The notes beneath the pieces are model-generated. The model was not told the DNA's origin, searched no databases, and saw only the letters and a program-made list of their open reading frames with translations. The translations under genes and the position numbers were made by a program. From the NCBI RefSeq assembly GCF_002105535.1, contig NZ_CP015848.1, positions 3,958,341-4,022,340 of the forward strand: a DNA stretch of 64,000 nucleotides, written 5' to 3'. How positions within the stretch are numbered: position 1 is the first letter of the stretch; the number at the start of each line of letters is the position of its first letter. This DNA comes from Magnetospirillum sp. ME-1 (GTDB lineage: Bacteria; Pseudomonadota; Alphaproteobacteria; Rhodospirillales; Magnetospirillaceae). Positions 1-9,435 of this stretch are shown in pieces.

Positions 1-156
1 CTGCCGGAAGGCACCGAGATGGTGATGCCGGGCGACAACGTGAAGATGCACGTGACCCTGATCGCCCCCATCGCCATGGACCAGGGCCTGCGCTTCGCCA
101 TCCGCGAAGGCGGCCGTACCGTCGGCGCCGGCGTGGTCGCCAAGATCGTCGAGTAG
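1..156 (+). CDS. tuf: Elongation factor Tu, C-terminal fragment
   Basis: The window opens inside this gene; only the last 51 codons are present, ending in TAG. The visible residues ([11 protein letters not shown], then [18 protein letters not shown]) are the highly conserved third beta-barrel domain of EF-Tu, which delivers aminoacyl-tRNA to the ribosome. Its position ahead of the S10 cluster is the usual place for one tuf copy. Here it is followed by a strong terminator and an unrelated sensor gene rather than directly by rpsJ. Confidence 0.97.
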   Translation: MPEGTEMVMPGDNVKMHVTLIAPIAMDQGLRFAIREGGRTVGAGVVAKIVE

Positions 157-181
157 TCCTCGGATTTCTCGCGTAAGCCTG

Positions 182-220
182 CGGCCCCGGAGGGAAACCT
201 CCGGGGCCGTTTGCGTTTTT
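182..220 (+). terminator. Intrinsic terminator after tuf
   Basis: A perfect 12-bp stem (CGGCCCCGGAGG at 182-193 with its complement at 198-209) closes a GAAA tetraloop and is followed by TTTGCGTTTTT. It should end the tuf transcript and uncouple tuf from the S10 genes. Confidence 0.93.
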
Positions 221-321
221 GATGCGACGGTGGGCAGGAAAGTACTTCTCTTTGGCATACATACTTATGGTATGGTTCGCTCCCAGCGAAACTCATCTGC
301 CATCAGCCTTGGATAACCACT

Positions 322-1659
322 ATGTCCGGCATCCGGATCTTTCCCTGGGACGATAATTTCAATACGGGCCAGACTAAGATCGATGAGCAGCACCGCCATC
401 TGGTGGATTTGCTCAACATCGTTGCCGGCCATATCGTCTTCCATACGGGTGACGCGGAATTCTCCAAGGTCATGGATGAGCTGGCCGATTACACCGTCTA
501 CCATTTCAGGGTAGAGGAGGCGATCTGGCACCGCGCTTTCGGGGGAACCGACCTGGAGCGCCGCCATCAGGCAGAGCACCAATCCTTCGTCACGGCCATC
601 GCGGTCTTCCGTGATCGCGCCGCCTCGGGAGCTCCGGGGCTGCTGGAGGAGTTGCTATCCTTTCTCACCCGCTGGCTGGCCTCCCACATCCTGGAGCATG
701 ACCGCCACGAGGCCATGGTCGCCGACGGGTGTAGGCAGGGTATGAGCATGGAGGACGCCCTGGCCCATGCCGAGAGGGGCATGAGTGGCTCGACGCGCGT
801 GCTGATCGACATCATCCTGTCGGTCTATGCCACCCTGTCTTCCAACGCCATCGAACTGATGCGCGAGGTGGCCGCCCGCAAGCGGGCCAATCAGGAACTG
901 CTCCATTTCACCGACGTGCTGGCCCATCATCTTCAGGAGCCGGTCCGTCAGCAGTTGCTGTACTGCTCCATGCTGAAGAAGGAGTGCGAGGACGTCGCAC
1001 TGCCGCCCGAGGCGTCGGATGCGCTGGAAAGCGTCGTCACTGGCGGCGGGCGTTTGCGCACTCTTCTGCACGACATGCAAATCTACCTGTCCCTGTCCAG
1101 CATGCCGAAACCCTTGGGGCCTTGCGATGTCCTGGCCTCGGTCCGGTCCGTGCTGCGGGAAAGGCACCACGACATCCGCGAGGCCGGGGCCCGCGTCATC
1201 CTCGATCCCCTGCCCAGGGTGCTGTCGCACGGTTTCTATCTGCACCAGCTTCTCGCCACGCTGATCGACAACGCGCTTATTCACGGCCAACCCAAGGGGC
1301 CTCTCGAAATCCGCATCGGGAGCCGTCCAGGCGGCAGCGGCCAGGCCGTGATCTTCGTCGAAGACAACGGCAAGGGAGTCCCCGCCGACATGCGGGAACG
1401 GGTGTTCCGGGTCTTCGAGCGCCTGGACGCGCCCCGTCATGAGAAGGGAACCGGCATCGGTCTGGCCATTGCCCGCAAATCAGCGGAACTGACCAACGGC
1501 TCCATCTGGATCGAGACGGTGGAGCAAGGGGGAACCCGGGTCTGCTTCTCCCTGCTCATCGCTCCCCCCGAGGCGGCGAAGCCCCTCGCGTCTTCGACAG
1601 AGTCGAAGCATCCTTGCCAGGAGGAAGCCCATGCCTCCTTGGAGAGGGAGTTGTCATAA
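322..1659 (+). CDS. Hemerythrin-domain sensor histidine kinase
   Basis: This is a 445-residue soluble protein with no membrane segment. Residues 1-130 are a bacteriohemerythrin domain with the full diiron ligand set: H24 in the IDEQH motif, H61 and E65 in HFRVEE, H82 and H86, and H122/D127 in HILEHD. Residues 190-260 form a histidine-kinase dimerisation region whose H-box reads AHHLQEP, so the phospho-acceptor is probably H202. The ATPase domain follows with N317, DNGKG near 348 and GTGIGLAIA near 376. The protein probably senses O2 or NO at the diiron site. No response regulator lies beside it, so its partner is unknown. Its position between tuf and rpsJ is odd. Confidence 0.93.
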   Translation: MSGIRIFPWDDNFNTGQTKIDEQHRHLVDLLNIVAGHIVFHTGDAEFSKVMDELADYTVYHFRVEEAIWHRAFGGTDLERRHQAEHQSFVTAIAVFRDRAASGAPGLLEELLSFLTRWLASHILEHDRHEAMVADGCRQGMSMEDALAHAERGMSGSTRVLIDIILSVYATLSSNAIELMREVAARKRANQELLHFTDVLAHHLQEPVRQQLLYCSMLKKECEDVALPPEASDALESVVTGGGRLRTLLHDMQIYLSLSSMPKPLGPCDVLASVRSVLRERHHDIREAGARVILDPLPRVLSHGFYLHQLLATLIDNALIHGQPKGPLEIRIGSRPGGSGQAVIFVEDNGKGVPADMRERVFRVFERLDAPRHEKGTGIGLAIARKSAELTNGSIWIETVEQGGTRVCFSLLIAPPEAAKPLASSTESKHPCQEEAHASLERELS

Positions 1660-1760
1660 AGGGGAGGGGGGAGGCAGGCCCATGCCCAGGAAACCCAGGC
1701 GACAGACAGAGTCTTCGCCGACACCGGCGGTTCGCCCCACCGGTGCCGGATGGGACTTCC

Positions 1761-1943
1761 TTACGCGACCTGAAGCATCCGGTTATGAATGCGGTTGAGC
1801 GTAAAAGAAAATTTTGGGAAGTACGGCAGGAGTTGTTCAGCGATCTTCGCCGCCCGAGCGGCGTCACCAGATCCGCTGAGTCGGATGTCCTGAAGAATTT
1901 CCGTAAGGCGCTTCCAGTTCTGAATTTTCTGTTGGGCGGTCAT
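1761..1943 (-). CDS. Possible small protein, 60 residues
   Basis: Starts with ATG on the minus strand and encodes a lysine/glutamine-rich helical-looking peptide beginning MTAQQKIQNWKR. I do not recognise it. About 62% of third codon positions are G or C, lower than the surrounding genes, and the Shine-Dalgarno sequence is weak, so the case is marginal. It lies convergent to the hemerythrin kinase in otherwise empty DNA. An opposite-strand frame ending at 1973 is a competing reading. Confidence 0.35.
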   Translation of the reverse strand: MTAQQKIQNWKRLTEILQDIRLSGSGDAARAAKIAEQLLPYFPKFSFTLNRIHNRMLQVA

Positions 1944-2136
1944 TATCAGATCCGTTTCTTAATTAATTCCTGAAAACCATAATAACCATGTGAAACGGGC
2001 GGAACATTAGTGATTAGGTTTATTATTCCTAGGGGCGGGGTCCGGAAGAAATAAGAATTATCCCCTACGCCTCAGGCATGACGGCAGGGGCGACGTATAT
2101 GGTGCCATTACCGGATGGATGTCCGGCCTCATCCGT

Positions 2137-2164
2137 GGGCGACGGGGGCCCCAGGGGCGGGGGG
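2137..2164 (+). other. G-rich tract able to form a G-quadruplex
   Basis: Four G runs (GGG at 2137, GGGGG at 2144, GGGG at 2154, GGGGGG at 2159) are separated by 4, 5 and 1 bases, fitting the G3+N1-7 pattern. It lies about 24 bases upstream of the proposed -35 element of the S10 promoter. Function is not shown by sequence. Confidence 0.4.
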
Positions 2165-2187
2165 CTAAGATTCTTTGACGAGTCTTG

Positions 2188-2216
2188 TTGCCAAGGACCA
2201 TGAGTCTCTGTATAAG
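2188..2216 (+). promoter_or_regulatory. Probable sigma-70 promoter of the S10 operon
   Basis: TTGCCA (2188-2193) and TATAAG (2211-2216) are spaced by 17 bp, each matching 5 of 6 consensus bases. Transcription would start near 2223, giving rpsJ a leader of about 137 nt that contains the hairpin at 2311-2337. Confidence 0.65.
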
Positions 2217-2310
2217 ACCGCCTTCGGCTTCGGCCTCATTCCGTAAGAGCGGCTTCGCCACAGGCGTCGCGGCTGACTGCGGGAGGCTCTTTGAATTGAC
2301 TGTTTTCACC

Positions 2311-2337
2311 GATCGGCGCTCCGATGGGGCGCCGATC
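2311..2337 (+). promoter_or_regulatory. Leader hairpin upstream of rpsJ
   Basis: A perfect 9-bp inverted repeat (GATCGGCGC at 2311-2319, complement at 2329-2337) with a 9-nt loop lies 22 bases before the rpsJ start. There is no T run, so it is a leader structure rather than a terminator. It could take part in autogenous control, but this is inference. Confidence 0.5.
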
Positions 2338-2359
2338 CGATTTGACGGATGACTTGAAC

Positions 2360-2668
2360 ATGGAAAGCCAAAACATCCGCATCCGCCTCAAGGCGTTTGA
2401 TCATCGCGTGCTGGACCAGTCCACCCGCGAGATCGTCAACACCGCCAAGAGGACCGGGGCGCAGGTGCGCGGTCCGATCCCGCTCCCCAGCCGGATCGAA
2501 AAGTTCACCGTGAACCGCAGCCCGCACATCGACAAGAAGTCGCGCGAGCAGTTCGAAATTCGGACTCACAAGCGGCTTCTGGATATCGTCGACCCGACCC
2601 CGCAGACCGTGGACGCGCTGATGAAGCTCGACCTGGCCGCTGGTGTCGACGTCGAGATCAAGCTCTAA
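2360..2668 (+). CDS. rpsJ: 30S ribosomal protein S10
   Basis: Encodes 102 residues, beginning [19 protein letters not shown], which matches the family start. An upstream in-frame ATG at 2324 would add 12 residues without homology and lies inside the leader hairpin, so 2360 is preferred. S10 (NusE) is a 30S head protein and also binds NusB and NusG in transcription antitermination. It is the first gene of the S10-spc array, with rplC 11 bases downstream. Confidence 0.98.
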   Translation: MESQNIRIRLKAFDHRVLDQSTREIVNTAKRTGAQVRGPIPLPSRIEKFTVNRSPHIDKKSREQFEIRTHKRLLDIVDPTPQTVDALMKLDLAAGVDVEIKL

Positions 2669-2679
2669 GGAACCTAACA

Positions 2680-3369
2680 ATGCGCTCTGGTCTCATCGCC
2701 CAGAAGGTCGGCATGACGAGGATCTTCACCGAGGACGGCACCCATGTGCCCGTCACCGTGCTGAAGGTCGACACCTGCCAGGTGGTCTCGACCCGCTCTG
2801 TGGAAAAGGACGGCTACGTCGCCGTTCAGCTTGGTGCCGGTACCGCCAAGGTGAAGAATGTGAGCAAGCCTGCTCGCGCCAACTTCGCCAAGGCCAAGGT
2901 CGAGCCCAAGAAGAAGCTGGTGGAATTCCGCGTTGCCCCCGAGAACGTTCTCGAGGTCGGCACCGAACTCTCCGCCGCCCATTTCATCCCCGGTCAGTAC
3001 GTGGACGTGACCGGCACCACCATCGGCAAGGGCTTTGCCGGCGGTATGAAGCGCTGGAACTTCCGTGGCCTCGAGGCCACGCACGGCGTTTCGGTGTCGC
3101 ACCGCTCCCACGGCTCCACCGGCCAGCGCCAGGACCCCGGCAAGGTGTTCAAGGGCAAGAAGATGGCCGGTCATCTGGGCGATGAGCAGGTGACTACTCA
3201 GAACCTCACCGTGGTGTCCACCGACGCCGATCGCGGCCTGATCCTGGTCAAGGGTTCGGTTCCCGGTCACGAGGGGTCCTGGGTGCTCGTCCGCGACGCG
3301 GTGAAGCGCAAGCTGCCTGATGGCGTGCCGTTCCCGGCCGGCGTCAAGGCCGCGGCCTCGGCCGAGTAA
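2680..3369 (+). CDS. rplC: 50S ribosomal protein L3
   Basis: 229 residues starting [16 protein letters not shown], the standard L3 opening. The [18 protein letters not shown] segment is the conserved loop that reaches towards the peptidyl transferase centre. L3 is one of the proteins that start 50S assembly. It lies between rpsJ and rplD with spacers of about 12 bases. Confidence 0.98.
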   Translation: MRSGLIAQKVGMTRIFTEDGTHVPVTVLKVDTCQVVSTRSVEKDGYVAVQLGAGTAKVKNVSKPARANFAKAKVEPKKKLVEFRVAPENVLEVGTELSAAHFIPGQYVDVTGTTIGKGFAGGMKRWNFRGLEATHGVSVSHRSHGSTGQRQDPGKVFKGKKMAGHLGDEQVTTQNLTVVSTDADRGLILVKGSVPGHEGSWVLVRDAVKRKLPDGVPFPAGVKAAASAE

Positions 3370-3381
3370 AGGATCAAGGCG

Positions 3382-4002
3382 ATGAAGACGAACGTAATCA
3401 GCCTGGACAACCAGACCGTCGGCGAAATCGAACTGGCCGACGAGATCTTCGCCGTGCCGGTGCGTGGGGACATCCTGTTCCGCGCCGTCAACTGGCAGCT
3501 GGCCAAGCGCCAGTCCGGTAATCACAAGACCAAGACCATCAGCGAAATCTCCGGCACCACCAAGAAGCCCTTCGCCCAGAAGGGTGGCGGTCGTGCCCGT
3601 CAGGGTAGCCTGCGCTCCGCGCAGTTCCGTGGCGGCGCCACCATCTTCGGCCCGGTCGTGCGCTCCCACGCTCACGATCTGCCCAAGAAGGTCCGCAAGC
3701 TGGCGCTGAAGACCGCCCTGTCGGCCAAGGCCGCCGACGGCAAGCTGATCGTGGTGGACCAGGCCTCGGCCGGTTCGCCCAAGACCAAGGACCTGGCCGC
3801 CCGCCTGGCCAAGCTGGGCCTGAGCTCGGTGCTGTTCATCGACGGTTCCGCCGTGGACGGCAACTTCGCTCTGGCTTCCCGCAACATCCCCTATGTGGAT
3901 GTGCTGCCGACCCAGGGCGCCAACGTCTACGACATCCTGCGCCGTGAAACCCTGGTCCTGACCAAGGACGCGGTCGCCGCCCTGGAGGCTCGCCTGAAAT
4001 GA
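3382..4002 (+). CDS. rplD: 50S ribosomal protein L4
   Basis: 206 residues. The [18 protein letters not shown] stretch is the conserved basic loop of L4 that lines the exit tunnel. In E. coli L4 represses its own operon; whether that holds here is not visible. The stop codon overlaps the rplW start as ATGA. Confidence 0.98.
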   Translation: MKTNVISLDNQTVGEIELADEIFAVPVRGDILFRAVNWQLAKRQSGNHKTKTISEISGTTKKPFAQKGGGRARQGSLRSAQFRGGATIFGPVVRSHAHDLPKKVRKLALKTALSAKAADGKLIVVDQASAGSPKTKDLAARLAKLGLSSVLFIDGSAVDGNFALASRNIPYVDVLPTQGANVYDILRRETLVLTKDAVAALEARLK

Positions 4003-4307
4003 GCAAGCTCGTCATCAGCAAGGAGCGGATGTACGACGTCGTCCGCGCCCCCGTGATCACCGAAAAGGCGACCATGGGCTCCGAGTACCGTCAGGTCACC
4101 TTCAAGGTGCCGCTGGACGCGACCAAGCCGGAGATCAAGGCCGCTGTCGAGGGGATTTTCGGGGTGAAGGTCACCGCCGTGAACACCCTGATCGCCAAGG
4201 GCAAGGTCAAGCGCTTCCGCGGCCGTCCCGGCGTGCGTTCCGACGTCAAGAAGGCGGTCGTGACGCTGGCCGAGGGCCACTCCATCGACGTGACCACGGG
4301 AGTCTGA
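3999..4307 (+). CDS. rplW: 50S ribosomal protein L23
   Basis: 102 residues with the family signature [12 protein letters not shown] near the N-terminus and [10 protein letters not shown] in the extended loop. L23 sits at the tunnel exit and docks trigger factor and SRP. It is translationally coupled to rplD through a 4-base overlap and followed 4 bases later by rplB. Confidence 0.98.
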   Translation: MSKLVISKERMYDVVRAPVITEKATMGSEYRQVTFKVPLDATKPEIKAAVEGIFGVKVTAVNTLIAKGKVKRFRGRPGVRSDVKKAVVTLAEGHSIDVTTGV

Positions 4308-4311
4308 CACC

Positions 4312-5139
4312 ATGGCACTGAAGACTTTCAAGCCCACGACTCCGGGCCGTCGCCAGCTGGTCCTGGTCGATCGCTCTGAACTGTGGAAGGGCAAGCCCGA
4401 GAAGGGCCTGACCGAAGGCCTGCGCTCCAAGGGCGGCCGCAACAACACCGGTCGGGTCACCGCCCGGTGGCGTGGCGGCGGGCACAAGCGCCGGTACCGC
4501 ATCATCGACTTCAAGCGCAACAAGTTCGACGTTGCCGCGACCGTCGAGCGTCTCGAGTACGATCCCAACCGTACCGCCTTCATCGCGCTGGTCAGCTATG
4601 CCGACGGCGAGAAGGCCTACATCATCGCCCCGCAGCGCCTTGCTGTCGGCGACCAGGTGATCGCCTCCGAGAAGGCCGACATCAAGCCCGGCAACGCCAT
4701 GCCGCTGAAGAACATCCCCGTGGGCACCGTGGTGCACAACGTGGAGCTCAAGGTGGGCAAGGGTGGTCAGCTGGCCCGTTCGGCCGGCACCTACGTCCAG
4801 CTGGTCGGCAAGGATCAGGGCTACGCCCAGCTCCGCCTGGCCTCGGGCGAACTGCGCATGGTTCGCGGTGAGTGCATGGCCACCATCGGTGCCGTGTCCA
4901 ACCCCGACCAGCAGAACGTCTCGCTGGGCAAGGCCGGTCGCGCCGTGTGGATGGGCCGTCGCCCCTCCGTCCGCGGTGTCGCCATGAACCCGATCGACCA
5001 CCCGCATGGCGGCGGCGAAGGCCGCACCTCGGGCGGCCGTCATCCGGTCACCCCGTGGGGCAAGCCCACCAAGGGCAAGAAGACTCGCAGCAACAAGAAG
5101 ACGGACCGGCTCATCATGCGCCGCCGTCAGACTCAGTAG
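4312..5139 (+). CDS. rplB: 50S ribosomal protein L2
   Basis: 275 residues, normal length. The C-terminal [20 protein letters not shown] region is the universally conserved segment near the peptidyl transferase centre, including the key histidine. L2 joins the subunits and is needed for peptide-bond formation. Followed by rpsS after 13 bases. Confidence 0.98.
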   Translation: MALKTFKPTTPGRRQLVLVDRSELWKGKPEKGLTEGLRSKGGRNNTGRVTARWRGGGHKRRYRIIDFKRNKFDVAATVERLEYDPNRTAFIALVSYADGEKAYIIAPQRLAVGDQVIASEKADIKPGNAMPLKNIPVGTVVHNVELKVGKGGQLARSAGTYVQLVGKDQGYAQLRLASGELRMVRGECMATIGAVSNPDQQNVSLGKAGRAVWMGRRPSVRGVAMNPIDHPHGGGEGRTSGGRHPVTPWGKPTKGKKTRSNKKTDRLIMRRRQTQ

Positions 5140-5152
5140 GAGGGGCTGAAAA

Positions 5153-5431
5153 ATGGCTCGTTCCGTTTGGAAAGGCCCCTTCCTCGACGGCTATATGCTG
5201 GGAAAGGCCGACAAGGCCCGCGCCAGCGGCCGCAACGAGGTCATCAAGATCTGGTCGCGTCGTTCGACCATCCTGCCGCAGTTCGTCGGTCTGACCTTTG
5301 GCGTCTACAACGGCCAGAAGTTCATTCCGGTGCTGGTTACCGAGAACATGATCGGACACAAGTTCGGTGAGTTCTCGCCCACCCGCACGTTCTACGGCCA
5401 CGCGGTCGACAAGAAGGCGAAGAGGAAGTAA
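5153..5431 (+). CDS. rpsS: 30S ribosomal protein S19
   Basis: 92 residues beginning [10 protein letters not shown], the family-typical start. The motif [14 protein letters not shown] is the conserved S19 core. It forms a complex with S13 in the 30S head at the A-site side. Positioned 3 bases ahead of rplV. Confidence 0.98.
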   Translation: MARSVWKGPFLDGYMLGKADKARASGRNEVIKIWSRRSTILPQFVGLTFGVYNGQKFIPVLVTENMIGHKFGEFSPTRTFYGHAVDKKAKRK

Positions 5432-5434
5432 GCC

Positions 5435-5821
5435 ATGGGCAAGAAACCCGCAGAAAGGGTCCTGGCGGAGACCGAGGCCAAGGCTTTCCTGGCCACCATC
5501 CGCACCAGCCCGCGCAAGCTCAACCTGGTTGCCGAAAGCATCCGTGGTCTCAAGGCCGACGTGGCGCTGAACGCCCTGACCTTCTCCAAGCGGCGTATCG
5601 CCGTGGTGGTGCGGTCGGTGCTGCAGTCCGCCATCGCCAACGCCGAGAACAACCACCAGCTGGACGTCGATCGTCTCTATGTCGCCGAAGCCCACGTGGG
5701 CAAGGCCATGGTGATGAAGCGTTGGAAGGCGCGCGCCCGTGGCCGCGTCGGCCGGATCGAGAAGCCGTTCAGCAATCTGACCGTCATCGTGCGCGAGCGC
5801 GCCGAAGCGGCGGGGGAGTAA
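5435..5821 (+). CDS. rplV: 50S ribosomal protein L22
   Basis: 128 residues. The segment [16 protein letters not shown] is the L22 signature, and the long beta-hairpin ([17 protein letters not shown]) lines the exit tunnel near the macrolide site. No internal anomaly. rpsC follows after 4 bases. Confidence 0.98.
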   Translation: MGKKPAERVLAETEAKAFLATIRTSPRKLNLVAESIRGLKADVALNALTFSKRRIAVVVRSVLQSAIANAENNHQLDVDRLYVAEAHVGKAMVMKRWKARARGRVGRIEKPFSNLTVIVRERAEAAGE

Positions 5822-5825
5822 GCAG

Positions 5826-6512
5826 ATGGGTCAGAAAGTCAATCCGATCGGCCTGCGCGTCGGCATCAACCGCACCTGGGATTCCCGGTGGTTCGCGGAC
5901 GAGACCTACGCCAAGCTGCTGCACGAGGACCTGAAGCTGCGCAAGTACCTGCGCGACAAGCTGGCCCAGGCCGGCGTGTCGCGCGTGGTCATCGAGCGTC
6001 CGGCCAAGAAGGCCCGCATCACCATCCATACCGCCCGTCCGGGCGTGGTGATCGGCAAGAAGGGCGCGGACATCGAGGTGCTGCGCAAGGAGCTCTCGAA
6101 GATGACCGGTGGCGAGGTTCACCTCAACATCGTCGAGATCCGCAAGCCGGAACTGGATGCCCAGCTGGTGGCCGAGTCCATCGCCCAGCAGCTCGAGCGC
6201 CGCGTCGCCTTCCGTCGCGCCATGAAGCGCGCCGTGCAGTCGGCCATGCGTCTGGGCGCCCAGGGCATTCGTATCAACTGCTCCGGCCGTCTGGGTGGCG
6301 CTGAAATCGCCCGCATGGAGTGGTACCGCGAAGGCCGCGTGCCGCTGCACACGCTGCGTGCCGATGTGGATTATGGCGTGGGCACCGCCCGCACCACCTA
6401 CGGCACCTGCGGCGTGAAGGTTTGGGTGTTCAAGGGCGAGATCCTCGCCCATGACCCCATGGCCCAGGACAAGCGCGCCGCCGGGGAAACCGCCCCGACC
6501 GACCGCCGCTGA
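5826..6512 (+). CDS. rpsC: 30S ribosomal protein S3
   Basis: 228 residues. [20 protein letters not shown] is the invariant S3 start; a type II KH domain with the loop [10 protein letters not shown] lies near residues 75-85. S3 forms part of the mRNA entry channel and its helicase activity. Followed by rplP after 17 bases. Confidence 0.98.
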   Translation: MGQKVNPIGLRVGINRTWDSRWFADETYAKLLHEDLKLRKYLRDKLAQAGVSRVVIERPAKKARITIHTARPGVVIGKKGADIEVLRKELSKMTGGEVHLNIVEIRKPELDAQLVAESIAQQLERRVAFRRAMKRAVQSAMRLGAQGIRINCSGRLGGAEIARMEWYREGRVPLHTLRADVDYGVGTARTTYGTCGVKVWVFKGEILAHDPMAQDKRAAGETAPTDRR

Positions 6513-6529
6513 TTTGAGAGGGAAGAGAG

Positions 6530-6946
6530 ATGCTTTCTCCCAAGCGTACTAAGTTCCGCAAGGCCCACAAGGGCCGGATCAAGGGGGTCACCAAGGGTGG
6601 TTCCGCCTTGAATTTCGGCGCCTACGGCCTGAAGGCCCTGGAGCCCGAGCGGATCACCGCCCGCCAGATCGAGGCCGCCCGTCGCGCCCTGACCCGTCAC
6701 ATGAAGCGTCAGGGCCGGGTGTGGATCCGCATTTTCCCGGATCTGCCGGTGTCGTCCAAGCCTGCCGAAGTCCGCATGGGCTCCGGTAAGGGCGCGCCCG
6801 AGTTCTGGACCGCCCGCGTGGCTCCCGGCCGCATCCTCTTCGAGGTGGATGGCGTCGCCGAGGAAATCGCCCGTCACGGTTTTGCCCTGGCCGCTGCCAA
6901 GCTGCCGATCAAGACCAAGTTCATTTCTCGGATCGGGGATATCTAG
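6530..6946 (+). CDS. rplP: 50S ribosomal protein L16
   Basis: 138 residues starting [16 protein letters not shown], the standard L16 start. The conserved [15 protein letters not shown] segment organises the aminoacyl-tRNA site. Followed by rpmC after 2 bases. Confidence 0.98.
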   Translation: MLSPKRTKFRKAHKGRIKGVTKGGSALNFGAYGLKALEPERITARQIEAARRALTRHMKRQGRVWIRIFPDLPVSSKPAEVRMGSGKGAPEFWTARVAPGRILFEVDGVAEEIARHGFALAAAKLPIKTKFISRIGDI

Positions 6947-6948
6947 CC

Positions 6949-7152
6949 ATGGCGACCAAGGCTGCCGATCTGCGCCAGAAGAGTGTTGACCAGCTGAAAG
7001 AGCAGGTCATCGCGCTCAAGAAGGAGCAGTTCAATCTTCGTTTCCAGCGGGCCTCCGGCCAGTTGGAGAATACCGCCCGGGTGCGTGCCGTGCGTCGCGA
7101 GATCGCGACCATCAAGACGCTGCTCGGCGAGCGCGCCAAAAGCGCGTCCTAA
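6949..7152 (+). CDS. rpmC: 50S ribosomal protein L29
   Basis: 67 residues, two long helices as expected for L29, with the conserved [19 protein letters not shown] centre. It lies next to L23 at the tunnel exit. An AAGGAGG ribosome-binding site for rpsQ lies just after its stop. Confidence 0.97.
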   Translation: MATKAADLRQKSVDQLKEQVIALKKEQFNLRFQRASGQLENTARVRAVRREIATIKTLLGERAKSAS

Positions 7153-7166
7153 GGAGGCCCATTCAA

Positions 7167-7406
7167 ATGCCGAAGCGCATTCTTCAGGGCGTCGTGGTGA
7201 GCGACAAGATGGACAAGACCGTGGTGGTCAGCGTCGAGCGGCGCGTGATGCACCCGATCTACAAGAAGTTCATTCGTCGTTCCAAGAAGTACCACGCCCA
7301 CGACGAGAACAACGTGTTCAAGACCGGCGAGACCATCCGCATCCGCGAATGCGCGCCGATCTCGAAGACCAAGTGCTGGGAAGTGATCGTCGAGCCGCAG
7401 GCTTGA
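7167..7406 (+). CDS. rpsQ: 30S ribosomal protein S17
   Basis: 79 residues with the OB-fold signature [17 protein letters not shown] and the [11 protein letters not shown] loop. An early 16S rRNA binder. A 32-base spacer separates it from rplN, one of the longer gaps inside the operon. Confidence 0.97.
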   Translation: MPKRILQGVVVSDKMDKTVVVSVERRVMHPIYKKFIRRSKKYHAHDENNVFKTGETIRIRECAPISKTKCWEVIVEPQA

Positions 7407-7438
7407 TGGTCGCGAACTGGGAATAAGGAAGAGACATC

Positions 7439-7807
7439 ATGATCCAGATGCAAACCAACCTGGACGTCGCCGATAATTCGGGTGCCCGCCGGGTGCAGTG
7501 CATCAAGGTGTTGGGCGGCTCGCACCGGACCATCGCCACGGTGGGCGACGTCATCGTCGTGTCCATCAAGGAGGCGATTCCGCGCGGCCGTGTGAAGAAG
7601 GGTGACGTGCATCGCGCCGTCATCGTCCGCACCGCCAAGGAAATCCGTCGCGCCGACGGTTCCGCGATCCGGTTCGACACCAATGCAGCCGTCCTGATCA
7701 ACAAGCAGGGCGAGCCCATCGGCACCCGTATTTTTGGCCCCGTCACTCGTGAGCTTCGCGGCAAGAAGTTCATGAAGATCATCTCTCTGGCTCCGGAGGT
7801 CCTCTAA
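7439..7807 (+). CDS. rplN: 50S ribosomal protein L14
   Basis: 122 residues beginning [19 protein letters not shown], diagnostic for L14. It contacts L19 and the 30S subunit at bridges B5 and B8. rplX starts 2 bases after its stop. Confidence 0.98.
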   Translation: MIQMQTNLDVADNSGARRVQCIKVLGGSHRTIATVGDVIVVSIKEAIPRGRVKKGDVHRAVIVRTAKEIRRADGSAIRFDTNAAVLINKQGEPIGTRIFGPVTRELRGKKFMKIISLAPEVL

Positions 7808-7809
7808 AC

Positions 7810-8130
7810 ATGGCTTCCATGAACGTGAAGAAGGGTGACCGGGTCGTCGTCCTCGCCGGCAAGGACAAGGGCAAGAAGGGCGAAGTCATCGCCGCCATGC
7901 CGTCCGAGCAGCGCGTCATCGTCTCCGGCGTGAACATGGTGAAGCGCCACACCCGTCCCTCCGCCACCTCTCAGGGCGGCATCGTGGAGAAGGAGGCGTC
8001 GATCCACGTCTCCAATGTCGCCCACGAGGACCCCAAGGACGGCAAGGCGACCCGCATCGGTCACAAGATCCTCGAAGACGGTCGGAAGGTGCGCGTGGCG
8101 CGCCGCTCCGGCGAAGTCATCGACCGGTAA
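7810..8130 (+). CDS. rplX: 50S ribosomal protein L24
   Basis: 106 residues containing a KOW motif ([21 protein letters not shown]) near the N-terminus. L24 is a 50S assembly initiator. An in-frame ATG at 7819 is an alternative start that would remove three residues. Confidence 0.97.
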   Translation: MASMNVKKGDRVVVLAGKDKGKKGEVIAAMPSEQRVIVSGVNMVKRHTRPSATSQGGIVEKEASIHVSNVAHEDPKDGKATRIGHKILEDGRKVRVARRSGEVIDR

Positions 8131-8147
8131 GCCGAAGGAACAGACAG

Positions 8148-8687
8148 ATGGCACGTCTGCGCACGCATTATAATACGGTCGTCAAGCCCGCCCTGCAGAA
8201 GGAGTTCAACTACGCGAACCCCATGCAGGTGCCGAAGCTGGAGAAGATCGTGATCAACATGGGCGTCGGTGAAGCCGCCCAGGATTCCAAGAAGATCGAG
8301 GCCGCTCTCGCCGAGCTGACCCTGATCTCCGGTCAGAAGCCGGTCAGCACCAAGGCCAAGAAGTCCATCGCCCAGTTCAAGCTGCGCGAAGGCCAGGTCG
8401 TGGGCTGCAAGGTCACCCTGCGGGCCGACCGGATGTACGAATTCCTCGACCGCCTGATCAACATCGCGCTGCCCCGCGTCCGTGACTTCCGCGGCGTTCC
8501 GGGCAAGAGCTTCGATGGCCGCGGCAATTACTCGCTGGGCCTGAAAGAGCAGATCGTCTTCCCGGAAATCAACTACGACAAGGTTGAGACCATCCGCGGC
8601 ATGGACATCATCTTCGTCACCACGGCCAAGTCCAACGAGGAGGCCAAGGCCCTCCTCAAGGGCTTCGACATGCCGTTCGTGGCCTGA
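8148..8687 (+). CDS. rplE: 50S ribosomal protein L5
   Basis: 179 residues, usual length. The [13 protein letters not shown] motif and the [20 protein letters not shown] motif are L5 signatures. L5 binds 5S rRNA in the central protuberance and contacts P-site tRNA and S13. Confidence 0.98.
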   Translation: MARLRTHYNTVVKPALQKEFNYANPMQVPKLEKIVINMGVGEAAQDSKKIEAALAELTLISGQKPVSTKAKKSIAQFKLREGQVVGCKVTLRADRMYEFLDRLINIALPRVRDFRGVPGKSFDGRGNYSLGLKEQIVFPEINYDKVETIRGMDIIFVTTAKSNEEAKALLKGFDMPFVA

Positions 8688-8702
8688 TTGGAGATTTAGG
8701 CA

Positions 8703-9008
8703 ATGGCTAAGATCAGCTCGGTCGAGCGCAACAAGAAGCGTGAGCGTATGGCGGCCCAGTTCGCCGCTCGCCGCGCCAAGTTGAAGGCGATCGCCAACAA
8801 CCGTGAAGCCAGCCCGGAGGAGCGCTTCGAAGCCTCCCTGAAGCTGGCGGAGCTGCCCCGCAACTCGTCCAAGATCCGCGTGCGTCTGCGCTGCGAGGTC
8901 ACGGGCCGTTCGCGCGGTAACTATCGCAAGTTCAAGCTGTGCCGGAACAAGCTTCGCGAGCTCGCCTCGCAGGGCCAGATTCCCGGCATGGTCAAGTCCA
9001 GCTGGTAA
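8703..9008 (+). CDS. rpsN: 30S ribosomal protein S14, zinc-independent long form
   Basis: 101 residues, the long form. Only isolated cysteines are present rather than the paired CxxC motifs of the zinc-binding short form. The [18 protein letters not shown]-terminus is the family core. It belongs to the 30S head with S3 and S10. Confidence 0.97.
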   Translation: MAKISSVERNKKRERMAAQFAARRAKLKAIANNREASPEERFEASLKLAELPRNSSKIRVRLRCEVTGRSRGNYRKFKLCRNKLRELASQGQIPGMVKSSW

Positions 9009-9021
9009 GGGAGGACGATCC

Positions 9022-9420
9022 ATGTCCATGACCGATCCTCTCGGCGATCTGCTGACCCGCATCCGCAACGGCCAGCGGGCCAACAAGTCCACCGTTGTCT
9101 CGCCGGCGTCCAGCCTGCGCGCCAACGTTCTCGAAGTGCTGAAGCGGGAAGGCTACATCCGTGGCTACTCGCGCTCGGAGCTGCGCCCCGGCGTCGCCCA
9201 GCTCAGCATCGAACTGAAGTATCACGAGGGTCAGCCGGTGATCCGGGAAATCTCGCGCGTGTCCACTCCGGGCCGTCGCGTCTATTCCAAGATCGCCGAC
9301 CTTCGCCGCGTCGCCAACGGGCTGGGGATCACCATCCTCTCGACCCCGCGGGGCGTCATGTCCGACTCTGAGGCTCGCACTCAGAACGTCGGCGGCGAAG
9401 TCCTCTGCGAAGTGTTCTAA
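9022..9420 (+). CDS. rpsH: 30S ribosomal protein S8
   Basis: 132 residues starting [18 protein letters not shown], the S8 signature. The [13 protein letters not shown] motif near the C-terminus contacts 16S helix 21. S8 is the classical translational repressor of the spc genes in E. coli; no matching mRNA site was identified here. Confidence 0.98.
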   Translation: MSMTDPLGDLLTRIRNGQRANKSTVVSPASSLRANVLEVLKREGYIRGYSRSELRPGVAQLSIELKYHEGQPVIREISRVSTPGRRVYSKIADLRRVANGLGITILSTPRGVMSDSEARTQNVGGEVLCEVF

Positions 9421-9435
9421 CGGAGGGACCTGAAA

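Larger units (their letters stand above)
1660..2359. other. Non-coding, lower-GC region upstream of the S10 operon
   Basis: About 700 bases without a convincing conserved gene. Base composition drops below that of the flanks, with an AT-rich stretch near 1950-2060. It holds one tentative small minus-strand ORF, a G-rich tract at 2137-2164, a likely promoter at 2188-2216 and a hairpin at 2311-2337 in the rpsJ leader. The rest shows nothing I recognise. Confidence 0.6.

Noticed and set aside
1614-1973. Plus-strand frame of 119 codons after the hemerythrin kinase
   Set aside because: Begins inside the kinase gene, no ribosome-binding site, no motif; competes with an equally uncertain minus-strand ORF.
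2058-2309. 83-codon minus-strand frame upstream of rpsJ
   Set aside because: Overlaps the likely S10 promoter and the G-rich tract and shows no protein-like composition.
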